A DNA stretch of 64,000 nt, taken from NCBI GenBank assembly GCA_964019425.1, contig OZ025811.1, forward strand, positions 1,054,001-1,118,000, read 5' to 3'. The notes under the pieces are model-generated. The model saw nothing but the letters and a program-made list of their open reading frames with translations. It made no database searches and was not told the DNA's origin. This document shows, piece after piece, positions 34,101 to 41,559 of this stretch (the first letter of the stretch is position 1; every line of letters starts with the position of its first letter). The position numbers and the translations under genes were made by a program. The stretch comes from Flectonema sp. DT1601 (taxonomy: Eukaryota; Euglenozoa; Diplonemea; Diplonemida; Diplonemidae).

Positions 34101-34203
34101 AGCAAACATCGTCGAGTTGCAGAACTTAGCGGACGAGTTAAATGAAATAAAAAATGGCATCACGAGCCACCAGAGAAAGCGGCGGCTGTCTAAATCTCCA
34201 TAA
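28126..34203 (+). CDS. Giant repeat and coiled-coil protein (2025 residues)
   Basis: A single uninterrupted exon. I recognise no named family. Residues about 75-150 are coiled coil. About 205-490 hold eight copies of a ~35-residue repeat with consensus C-E-x-L-I-x-E-N-N-x-x-L-L-S-x-x-x-S-K. About 500-1180 hold a dozen or more copies of a second repeat with a W-h-x-S-x-P-x-S-L-x-x-x-I core (for example INEWVLTSPQSLRSQI). About 1390-1640 are coiled coil with three spaced DLTxRVTxLESQ segments. The C-terminal third has diverged relatives of the second repeat (VVPEVISFLK, FAVPEILRLLE). No membrane segment or signal is present; the end is basic. A cytoskeletal or ciliary scaffold is plausible but is inference. 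The start follows TAG at 28110-28112. Confidence 0.85.
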   Translation: MDLRVYEIPEKYSYDPSLTIKGCDQVKSILQDEEEWYNIPSVLRTVIHLTVDLLERAPEKTAVKNEDKASKKSVSALKQKIKSQSSDLRSMNRLQEKQKSEIDAMQMQLQQVTESMSRLQTECSDLLQFHFKSNKEQIQVISQMSIDSKDQLSELNKNISNKRRQQSDEPDESLQQLLSQNNDAILKSVDLKIDSLKSSFLKNSSTDDVIQHCEKLITENNNKLLSKEQKSQSTSTEIVQHCEQLIIENNNQLLLLINSKLSSQAGSQNYSEYDVRQVCEDLILENQKKVLSAVESKFRLFQSQHFPSGESEITSDYRSLFNDILTDNNTRLLALVESKIKTNLLSEESMRQVCEEVVAENNQNLLSTLESKINGIRNVGLSPDAIRLICEELLNENKQLMMSDINSKINYMNSPTSQDSVKKICATLIAENNEQMITTVNSTLSQSPSRDQLLFNSEEATKLICENLMAENNNQLLSAVDAKLKQVPQESQTRRLFEDDYMGTPATFEQKLEDWVKSSPPCLSEVIATKQSAYSLDVIKSFLPTALRGSSGTITSMVNEWLLSKPYSMNVLIDSWVASHPTSLRNWATNNVATTADSLRSNSEIIKEITEIFIDDKLSNIKNLVDDHLTKNAENDRQVKFIKEAAGSLLDQRFSNIGNLIDEHLSTNSTAIKVCLSANSDMIEEVAEQSFDNKIQNVIKELRPQSTTEDEIIKQIDKHLSTNPTSLKNFAVSLFDERYVSRDDITNLVDNYISTNPISLNNCFLQNSSNEFNKNDAEVLINNKITNFVNEFENHILQHSSAIKQIAGKVFEERTLPSVDFDSQIINWIGTDPECLSQLFSDKLISGKRLIQSFVVEEIDRWCSCSFQSLFSSTLRKSSDSIELIIEDWMATQPLSLSSLIIQNIQKYSSETLPNVIQDQCRSSLQKDGVRMIENWVQTSPESLRLKIKSEIVLLSETTLTTNDVHNIIDSWMMSSPTSLKHQIIQLTKKSNSEAPLTREAVEELINSWVLSSPDSLNLQIRLASNNLRTDSEERIKKIINEWVLTSPQSLRSQISEVSKKEVQTGGVESIDLEPSQSEVIFQLIKSWMTSQPAVLKDVIQTELQDMLGSKSFHSAVVDIVANRQSAERESNISDICSSDVFISAVTSTAEKLVLIEEKKVIKIFENWISNSPNELRKAVVDISTEERGSAREHLLRELKSLADELMSPPEVGRSDDEDDVLQNILLFLSNKSAMIIKSELREELIKTSEQTSLETNSVLADCTLSEVLFKIMSATSCDAATSVRSQFSQQLSQVVDDAKSSSPLRANDNFSLMFFNAVTTISKQSLAPVREELLSQLNELADTMSQSIREMRDRIVTKDIPTSRTDTLLQKLKERTEDFIQSDTPKDWLNANQTYLTTLLLPTIKIAVNEKFKTENPPQIKELYQSLSVSRTELENLTRVVKDLQQQGTTVLPDLVPLHRSEQSTGRELEEIKKYSDRLQELESQISATQNSINSSPAVHRQQVEQLITSANVLATRVAALENQQPNATTISRQLINSEFTDLTTRVTLLESQRDCSVQAVGSDFSSQRVALEVSDLTTRLTSLESQQRQSAGVTATADAFSRQQMRRLLTSELSDLTMRVTLLESQERDPKTPPVQITESEKENSSKIFIEENAQLISEMVSSGVTYEIEDQLPAVVRSIFSSESVFFKTLIPEVISQLERSDAIPSLIELELHNKTSDTFNMREAIHQHASTLSQVVVPEVISFLKTSNLLQAVVASEGNNITTTVMDVVSQNVSKISQFAVPEILRLLESSQQLQQLVTTHLNVINRDETNSSLALSNSKDFKSEVSQKIADFAAMKVEPLSQRVASLEGIPRGGSDIPIHITEYINQQFTSNKELSRDVVLSVLKSNASFFAGALLPGVLSDVRSWLEVNAGGSQNSPALSLSKVQDIVTSLLDDKLTDTLQKGLNEEHIKELLHSKMDSNIVVTELVRLENSKTNRLETNELLSQKANIVELQNLADELNEIKNGITSHQRKRRLSKSP

Positions 34204-34506
34204 CCTGTTCGTTGATTAGATGGATATCGTCAACGACATGTTGTCCCTGTAACCCAAACTATTTGATACCAACAGTACCTGTAACCCCTTTTGAAATTAT
34301 TCACATCCAGTAGTAAGTGAATAATAATTCATTATTTAGTAATCGTATTCGTGACACTTATGTTACTTTAGTATTTGTTGTGTTGTGAGGTAAAGTACAC
34401 TTTCAATATTATTTCTTTCAAATGACAGCAGATTGTAGTGAGCGATGAATTGATTTATTTTCTTAATTTCTTTGAGTAATCCATTCAATCATCAACAGAT
34501 ATCAAG
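34204..34506. other. Short intergenic region
   Basis: 303 bases, AT-rich, no gene. It ends in TTCAATCATCAACAG (34484-34498), 8 nt before the next ATG. Confidence 0.55.
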
Positions 34507-35481
34507 ATGGCGGTACTCGAGACTCGAACTCGTAGTACAGGAACCATCCTCGAGATCTCTTCAACAAGCGACAGCAATTCAATTTGTGACTCCTCCCTGT
34601 TGATGGATTCTAGTTGGATAGAATCAGCAACAATCATTGGAAGGGAGACGTACGAGAAGAAGATCTTTTATATAATTGCAGTTCGCGAAGAGGGAAATGG
34701 AGAAGTCTGGAAAGTGAAAAGATCATACTCCGACTTCAGAAGGATTCGAAACGCGACAAAGTCGCACTGCAAGCTGAGGATTGAGTTTCCAAGAAAGCTA
34801 ATAAGAACTACCCCGAGTGGGATATGTTCTCGTCAGAGGCAACTTTCATCATTTCTCAACACTTTAGTCTCCGCTTCTACGGAATGCAACAGAATTCAAA
34901 AACTGGTCAGTTCTTTTGTGAGATGCTCGTCGGCGACCGACCCGTATTCTGGAAAGATCCCCTCACAATCCAACCGTGGGAGCGTACTCGAGCTGACAGA
35001 AGAGGAAGCTCAAAAACGGGGATCACTTGGTGTGATGCAACATCAGAGATATCATTCTTTATTAAATATGTTCATTTGTCTAACGGAGAACTTTAAAGAA
35101 GTTCACAAACAACAATATCCATCCTCAATGTGGCTTTGCACATTGGTCAACGATCGAATAACAGGAATTGAAGATTTGCCAACTTCGTACGTTATATCAG
35201 TTTCTCCTTTGGTTGGAGCTCCCTGGACTGTTCAACGTCGATACGGTGATTTCTCTTCATTTCACGAGGCTATTCGAGCGATACTCCCCTCGTCTGCCTT
35301 TGCTCCGTTTCCACCTCGTCACGTCTTCAAACCTTCTCCGCAAGCACTCGACAACCGACAGCATATGTTACACAAATATTTAAGTTCTGTGGTCGAACAT
35401 GCTCAGATGTCACAAGCACTTCGTCAGATTGTTACAACTTTTCTTTATGCTCCGAGGAGGAAGTCACATATTCGAGCATAG
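34507..35481 (+). CDS. Tandem PX-domain phosphoinositide-binding protein
   Basis: Encodes 324 residues with two PX domains. PX1 (about 38-140) has WKVKRSYSDFRRIR and FPRK; PX2 (about 195-318) has WTVQRRYGDFSSFHEAIR and FAPFPPR. The Arg before Y-x-D-F is the usual PI3P 3-phosphate ligand and the FPP/FPR stretch is the membrane loop, so both domains look able to bind phosphoinositides. There is no BAR, SH3, kinase or GAP domain, which distinguishes it from sorting nexins with BAR domains and from NADPH-oxidase organisers. It probably targets endosomal membranes as an adaptor. The start lies 8 nt after CAG at 34496-34498. Confidence 0.9.
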   Translation: MAVLETRTRSTGTILEISSTSDSNSICDSSLLMDSSWIESATIIGRETYEKKIFYIIAVREEGNGEVWKVKRSYSDFRRIRNATKSHCKLRIEFPRKLIRTTPSGICSRQRQLSSFLNTLVSASTECNRIQKLVSSFVRCSSATDPYSGKIPSQSNRGSVLELTEEEAQKRGSLGVMQHQRYHSLLNMFICLTENFKEVHKQQYPSSMWLCTLVNDRITGIEDLPTSYVISVSPLVGAPWTVQRRYGDFSSFHEAIRAILPSSAFAPFPPRHVFKPSPQALDNRQHMLHKYLSSVVEHAQMSQALRQIVTTFLYAPRRKSHIRA

Positions 35482-36916
35482 TTAGGAGTCGTCGATTGTT
35501 ACGATTCAACTTGTGACTTACCACTGATGGTACTGTTGTATTTCTTCTTGTTTAATATTTTTAGTTACAAGTTGCCAACCTGCAGTTATCACACGAAACT
35601 TGTCGTTGGTACGCTGTAATGGTTTTGGTGTTTCTTTGGTTGGAAATTTAATTTTTCAATAATTCCGATTTCGTTATTATTTGTTACTTATCATTAATAG
35701 CAAGAAAGAGCTTTATTTTTGTGTTAGCATTCAGCTGCTTGAAAATCAACAGCGTTAGCTCACCGCTTGTGAGGTGTCTTAAGTCCTGCTCAATTCCCTT
35801 CACTGTCTCCCTTCGCTATTATTTGTTACTCAAACTTCGAAATCTTTTGCTGTTTTGAAACTTCAGATAAAATCTGTTAAATCAAAATCGCACCCCCTTC
35901 TGTTTGTAACAAACCATTCTCGCCAGTTGGATAAATCCCTGTCGGCAGTTGGTGTCTTGGCCTCTGCTTTCCATCTTCCCAACGATGTTAATTCCTGGCA
36001 GGTGTGTCCTGACCGAACTCTCGGAAAGAAGATATTTAATTCGTTTCTACCAATTCAATGAGCGGCATCAACAACCGTCTTGTGTTTGAGGTCATCTCTT
36101 AGAGAAGATGACCTCAAATAGAATGATTGGAAGATACCCGCATCACCACAACATATATAGTCAATAGCAGTAAAATATGCCACGACACTACCTTTCAAAA
36201 ATTAGCAAACGAACCATCGAATTTGTGGTCTAAATTGTGGAAGATGACTACGACAACAAAAGAGTGCGCCGTTAGTAGTTTACTACTTGCTATAAGAATT
36301 GTTTTATTCTCTTGACTTTGTTTTAAGAGTTGTAACGGATTCCAGGCAATGAGACGCTTTCCCTGATAGGGGTCCTAACTTACCAGATTCGACAACGTTT
36401 TCAAGTCAATGGAACGGTGTATATTTCCCTTTTATGCTTTTTTCTAAACGTACCTTAAGTAATACTAATACGTATCGACTACCTAAAGTTGTTACTATTT
36501 TAATGTTTCACCCTCTTCTCTTTCACTAAATTGAGATAACATTTAATAGCGCGCGTGTGATTTTCTTTCCTGCAGGCCGACATTAATGAAGAGAAGATCT
36601 GTGGAGTAGTTGCTCTAAGATGTGTGTTCCCGACTCCCAGTTGTGTCATCCGATTCCAAGAATTCGTCAAACTTGACGTGTTGATAAGACAATGTGAGAG
36701 AAGCTGCTCCTTAGAATGGACAGCAATGAAGATTGCATTCACCTGTGATCAAATCTATCTCGTTCTGAAGTTAAGGTTGTCGCGACAGGGATGTTTGTTA
36801 CCAACCTTCCTGTTCTTTCGGTTCATTTACCACTTCATGAAGACTAGCGTTGAGCCGTAAAGTGATTGTCGCTTAAAGTTTACTTTTATTAGTTTTACAG
36901 CAAATCAAATAAAGAA
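35482..36916. other. Intergenic region with hairpin and dispersed repeat
   Basis: No credible gene (open frames are short and compositionally random). It contains a strong 13-bp hairpin at 36085-36118 and, at about 36395-36515, a repeat shared with 16490-16685 (GACAACGTTTTC, then TTTTTTCTAAA, then CTACCTAAAGTTGTTACT). It ends in AGTTTTACAG (36891-36900), the acceptor-like signal for CDC16. Confidence 0.6.
36085..36118. other. Strong 13-bp stem-loop
   Basis: TTTGAGGTCATCT (36085-36097) and its exact reverse complement AGATGACCTCAAA (36106-36118) enclose an 8-nt loop. It lies mid-spacer, not adjacent to a stop codon. Confidence 0.8.
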
Positions 36917-38932
36917 ATGGATGTCCGCATTGAGTTAGAATCAAAGCTCCGAGAGTTAGTTCAAGATAGTTTCGATTCATACGCTTACGACAATGCGATA
37001 TTCTTTGCTGACAAACTGCTGAGTCTCCAGAAGAAGGTAGGGAACGTAATCCTACTCAGTCAAGCGTATTTTCATAAAGGAGTATACTCCAGAGCGTTGA
37101 ATGTGCTTCAGCAGAATGAATGCGTTCCTGGAATTGTGACGCAGGAGGAATGTTTTGGAAAGGGCAGCGTCAATGAGGAACACTCAGCGTGTGTTATACT
37201 GGCAGCGAGATGCCTCGAAAAGACAGGAGAATGGCAGAACTGTTTGAAAATGTTGAGTTGCTTCGATCCGAAACTGAATGACACAAACCCCGCAGGACAA
37301 CCTCAAAGTGGAATCGCTGATACGGTTCCTTGGGGAAAGTACAGGGGTGCAGTTCACTCCATGGCCGGTCGGTGCTGTGAAGAACTGGAGCGTTCAAAGA
37401 TGGCTCAAAAACACTACGACCGCTCTCTTGAAGCGGATCCTCATCACTGGATTTCATTTTATAGATCTGTTGATATACACTTACCATGTCATGGTTCTCT
37501 AGGGTTGACTAAAATAAGAGCTCCTGATCAGGTCAGTTTAATAATAAAAGATTTGTTCTCATGCAAACTATCGTACTGGGAAAAACAAGAACCGTTAGTC
37601 TGTCCCCGTGCGGCAGATGTATCAGCTGATGCTTACCTTCACGATGATCAGTGGGTGATGCCTGAAGAGGCTCGTCTGACTCAATACTTCGGTTACAATA
37701 ATCCTTACATACTATTCTGTAGAGCTGAAAGATTGTACTACGGTCACTACACTCAGGCTTCTTACGATACTGCAAAGAAGGTTTTAGAAAAGGATCCTTA
37801 TCATGAGCAGTGCTGCGCCTTGTATGCTGCTGCTTTAGTTTCTTTGAAACAAAAAACAGATCTTTTTCAATTAGGACATGAAGTTGCAAGTAGATGGCCT
37901 AACAGCGTCCTTTCATGGTTTGTAATCGGATCGTACTATTTCGCAGTCGAAGACTACGACAAGGCGGGTAAGTATTTCTACAAGGCGACTACTACTGATC
38001 CAACTTTCTTACACGCGTGGATTGCTTATGGACACACGTTCCACGCACTTGAAGAAGGCGAACACACGATGACTGCCTACCGTAATGCTCAGCGATTGTT
38101 TCCAGGTTGTCACTTCCCTGCTTTGTACATGGGAATAGAACACAGTAAGTCTGGTAATTTACAGCACGCTATTTCATTTCTGACGATGGCAAGCACACTT
38201 GCTGGGGAATGTCGAGACCCTCTAATTTTAAATGAAATTGGTGTTGCTCACTACCGAACTGGAAAATATGAGACAGCTCGTGAATACTTTGAGGCTGCTG
38301 TTGAGAGGAGTCCTGTGAAGTCCTGGGCAGTGAAGCCAGGTGTTCCAGTTACAGATATCCAAAGAATGGCTCTTATCAATGAGGGTGTGACTGACACTCC
38401 CGAAATACCAAACGCTGCGAATGCAATGAGGGACTCATTTTGGGAACCGGCTATTTTTAACCTGGGCCACACCATGAGAAAGTTGCAGCGCTTTGATTCC
38501 GCACTTCATTATTACAATATCTCACTCGCTATCTGTCCTCACAATTCATCTGTTCTGACAGCTATTGGATTTACTTATCATCTTCAGTCTAAATTAGATG
38601 AAGCAATTCAATACTATCACATGGCACTCAGTGTTAATAGCACACAATCATTCGCAAGAGATATGTTAAATAAAGCAGTGAAGGATTCTTTTTATCATTC
38701 TCATGTAACGTCTTCTTCCACAACATCTCCAGCATCACTGAGGCCGTCTGTTTTGTCAGCTGTTTCACCTCCTGTTGGTGGAGGAAGACTCTCATCTCAA
38801 TCGCTTATGAATTGGGGAGCTCGCAGTACAAGTGGAGGAGAGATGTCAATGGAACTCGACACCACTATGATCGGTGGCAGCACCAGTCCACAAAACTCAG
38901 GAGGAGTGCACTTCCCCATTCAGCAGGACTGA
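36917..38932 (+). CDS. CDC16: Anaphase-promoting complex subunit CDC16/APC6
   Basis: A 671-residue intronless TPR protein. Tetratricopeptide repeats run from about 20 to 590 in the CDC16 pattern, including YYFAVEDYDKAGKYFYKAT, AWIAYGHTFHALEEGEHTM and the diagnostic end IGFTYHLQSKLDEAIQYYH with ALSVNSTQSFARDML. CDC16 is a homodimeric TPR scaffold of the APC/C, the ubiquitin ligase that degrades securin and cyclins at anaphase. The last ~75 residues are Ser/Thr/Gly-rich and probably a phosphoregulated tail. Length is close to family norms (about 620-840). The ATG follows the CAG at 36898-36900 by 16 nt. Confidence 0.95.
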   Translation: MDVRIELESKLRELVQDSFDSYAYDNAIFFADKLLSLQKKVGNVILLSQAYFHKGVYSRALNVLQQNECVPGIVTQEECFGKGSVNEEHSACVILAARCLEKTGEWQNCLKMLSCFDPKLNDTNPAGQPQSGIADTVPWGKYRGAVHSMAGRCCEELERSKMAQKHYDRSLEADPHHWISFYRSVDIHLPCHGSLGLTKIRAPDQVSLIIKDLFSCKLSYWEKQEPLVCPRAADVSADAYLHDDQWVMPEEARLTQYFGYNNPYILFCRAERLYYGHYTQASYDTAKKVLEKDPYHEQCCALYAAALVSLKQKTDLFQLGHEVASRWPNSVLSWFVIGSYYFAVEDYDKAGKYFYKATTTDPTFLHAWIAYGHTFHALEEGEHTMTAYRNAQRLFPGCHFPALYMGIEHSKSGNLQHAISFLTMASTLAGECRDPLILNEIGVAHYRTGKYETAREYFEAAVERSPVKSWAVKPGVPVTDIQRMALINEGVTDTPEIPNAANAMRDSFWEPAIFNLGHTMRKLQRFDSALHYYNISLAICPHNSSVLTAIGFTYHLQSKLDEAIQYYHMALSVNSTQSFARDMLNKAVKDSFYHSHVTSSSTTSPASLRPSVLSAVSPPVGGGRLSSQSLMNWGARSTSGGEMSMELDTTMIGGSTSPQNSGGVHFPIQQD

Positions 38933-39273
38933 GAGAAGAAATTACAAAAAAAAAAAAAAGAAATGTGACAGGAAAAAAAAAGACGAAAAATAAAAGAAAA
39001 TTGCATTTAAAAAAAGAGAATAAACGAAAACTTACTTAATTATATTCACCTTATAGAATAAAAGACAGACGCCCAAGTAGAGCACACCATTAGACCATCC
39101 CCGTAGAGTTATTTCATGTTTTGTTCTGCTCAGAAAGTTCAATATTCATTTATTAATTTATTTGCTCTCACAGTTTGCGACCATTTTTCTTTTGGATCAG
39201 TTTGCGAAGTTAGTGTTGAGTTCTTATAATTAATTTCGTTGATTTAATTACGACAGGAACCCATTCTCCAAAC
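38933..39273. other. Short intergenic region
   Basis: Purine-rich low-complexity DNA follows the CDC16 stop (38942-39030); no gene. TTAATTACGACAG (39244-39256) is the acceptor-like signal for the next gene. Confidence 0.55.
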
Positions 39274-40624
39274 ATGGACTCGTCAAGACCGCCATCTCAT
39301 ATCATCAAGAAGGTGGATACGCCTCCACCAAGTAATTTGAGCGTCTTTGTCAGTGGCTTACCAGCGTCATGGGGATCCAATCGGATTATTACAGCGCTCG
39401 CTGAAAACTTTGAGAAGTTTGGAGAAGTGTACTCCGTTGATTTGAGTGACTCAATGAGCTACGGGTTTGTTAGATTCTTTAATGGAAGTGCTGTTAACAA
39501 GGCGCTACATGCTGATCACCCAATCATTGTATCTCAAGGGTGTAATGCTAACGTTAAAATAAGAGAAGCTGATCAGCCTTCAATAAGCGCTCTTCACATT
39601 GGTGGTTTCACAAAGGACGAGCGTGAGCTGTCTCGCGAACAACTTGAAGACCAGATTAAGCACTGGAGTGGTGAAGATTTTCTTCGCATTGAAGTCCCTG
39701 TTACAGAAGAAGGAACAAACAAAGGCTATTGCTTAGTTTATTATAAAAATCTTCAGGTAGCAACTCGCGCTTTCGAGTCTGTACAGAGATTTGGAAAGAA
39801 GGTAAGTTGGGTAAAGGAACGTGAGGCGGATGCTAAGAAAGTTCTTTCAACGATGAAGAAGTCTTACTACGACATCATTGAGTCACTAGGTGAGGATGTA
39901 TGTTTTTAGTATTCTTGTTACTTTTATTTTTAATATTGTGTGAGCACACAGTCCGAGTGGATTACTTGCGCAACAAACGAATTAGTAATTACTCGCAGAG
40001 CTTATTCTAAACTAATACAACCAACAGCCAAGACGAGAAGGACTTCTTAAAACACCAGCACGTGCAGCAAAGGCGATGATGTTCTTCACGAAAGGTTACA
40101 ACGAGTCCATCGAAGACGTACTCAACGGAGCCGTCTTTTCCGAAAACTACAACGAGTTGGTACTCGTGAAAGATATTAATATATTTACTCTTTGTGAACA
40201 TCATTTAGTTCCATTCTTTGGTAAGGCACACATTGCGTATATTCCGAATGTATGTTTTTATTTTCTCGTTGAAATTCATTTGACAAATTGCTACGATTTC
40301 TTATAAATTAGAAAGTGAAATCAATAAAAACAGGGAAAGGTTGTCGGCCTTTCGAAACTTGCTCGCATTGCTGAAGTGTTCAGTAGAAGACTTCAAGTAC
40401 AAGAACGTCTTACTCAACAAATAGCACATTGTATTCAAGATGTCCTTAAGCCACAAGGTGTTGCTGTAGTAATTGAAGCGACTCACATGTGTATGGTAAT
40501 GAGAGGAGTTCAAAAAGTAGGTTCTTGTACAGTCACAAGTTGTGTGTTAGGAGTCGTTAAGAAAGATCAGCGTACCCGTCAAGAGATATTTGGACTCATT
40601 CGCTCTGGTGGCTCCCGATTGTAG
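39274..40624 (+). CDS. Two-RRM / GTP cyclohydrolase I fusion
   Basis: Three exons, 39274-39897, 40028-40249 and 40334-40624 (introns 130 and 84 nt), give 378 residues. Residues 20-100 are an RRM (RNP2-like VFVSGL, RNP1-like YGFVRFF). Residues 108-188 are a second, more diverged RRM (LHIGGF; GYCLVYY). Residues 190-378 are GTP cyclohydrolase I: IESLGED joined to [17 protein letters not shown], the zinc-site [10 protein letters not shown], and [13 protein letters not shown] with the second zinc Cys. The enzyme makes 7,8-dihydroneopterin triphosphate, first step of tetrahydrobiopterin and folate synthesis. The cyclohydrolase N-terminal helix lies in the same exon as RRM2 with no stop between, so the fusion does not depend on an intron guess. 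It likely decamerises, which would display many RRMs. Cytosolic; no targeting signal seen. Confidence 0.9.
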
Positions 40625-41559
40625 TTCTGAGATGTTGTTAACTTCAAATGCCGGGGGACCTCCTCCTCCTCCAGGATGATCATCTCCAACTTGAGATGTC
40701 CTAACTTCTATCTTTTACTAAATATTTAAATATTTGAATTCATTTTTGTCGCTTTTGCAAACTGCGGCTGGTCACCGCGGTAGTGAGTGCGACTGAAATA
40801 TAGTTCTCGGGAAGAATTTAATTTTTAAAGTGAAGTTCATTCGTTGGGACGTCAGCTGCCACTTTTTACTTCACCGCAATGAGTTTGGTCATCTCATTGC
40901 GTTGTGGAGTAGAAGATGTGTGAAATACTTCCCTTCAAAGGCTACCATGAGTGTGGCTGTGTATTACGACATTTAGATGATGGCAGTTTCCCACAACGCT
41001 GACATTTTTAGCGATTGCGACTTTTCATGAAGTCGTGAATGTGATCTTCATCCACAAGATTGAATTTGCTTAACGTAATCTGAGCATCTGACTGTTTCTC
41101 AGCGGACGTTTGTTCAGATCATAACTCGTGTCCAACTAACGAACTCGAGTTCTCTTTTGTATCACTTCTTCTTTTCCCCTTCGTCTGTTCGTGTTGTGTC
41201 CCCTTTGGCGCATTTTCTCTGTTGTTCCGAATGTTGCACAAGACTGTGTCAGCGCAATTATATTTTAATGTTTGGAAGAACTACCTGCATGAATTTAGCA
41301 GCCGCGAGGCGGGTTTTTTTTGCTGACGAGCAAGATGCAGGCTGCTCATTGTTTCGCTTGTACGACTTTGCTTCGCGAATTGGCGAAGAAAAATGCCTTT
41401 CGTATTCCGTGGAGGAATTCGAATTCCCTATTTTTAAATTACATTTTCCTCAGTCCTCAGTACACATAAAGTAAGAGTCTCGGTTGGGCAAACATCAGCT
41501 GCTTTCAGGTAATTGTCGATAGTTAGAGTTTATTATTTTATTTATTTCCTCGCAGAAAA
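40625..41559. other. Intergenic region with a stem-loop
   Basis: A perfect 9-bp stem (CGCAATGAG at 40875-40883, CTCATTGCG at 40893-40901) has a 9-nt loop. A 105-residue open frame at 41157-41474 has no recognisable features and is not called. The spacer ends in TTTATTTCCTCGCAG (41541-41555), a textbook acceptor sequence 4 nt before the ceramidase ATG. Confidence 0.55.

Noticed and set aside
36624-36860. 78-residue open frame upstream of CDC16
   Set aside because: No motif, overlaps an opposite-strand frame of similar length, and lies next to a dispersed repeat.
41157-41474. 105-residue open frame upstream of the ceramidase
   Set aside because: No domain, no acceptor-like signal directly before it, and Phe/Ser/Cys-rich composition like other spacer frames.
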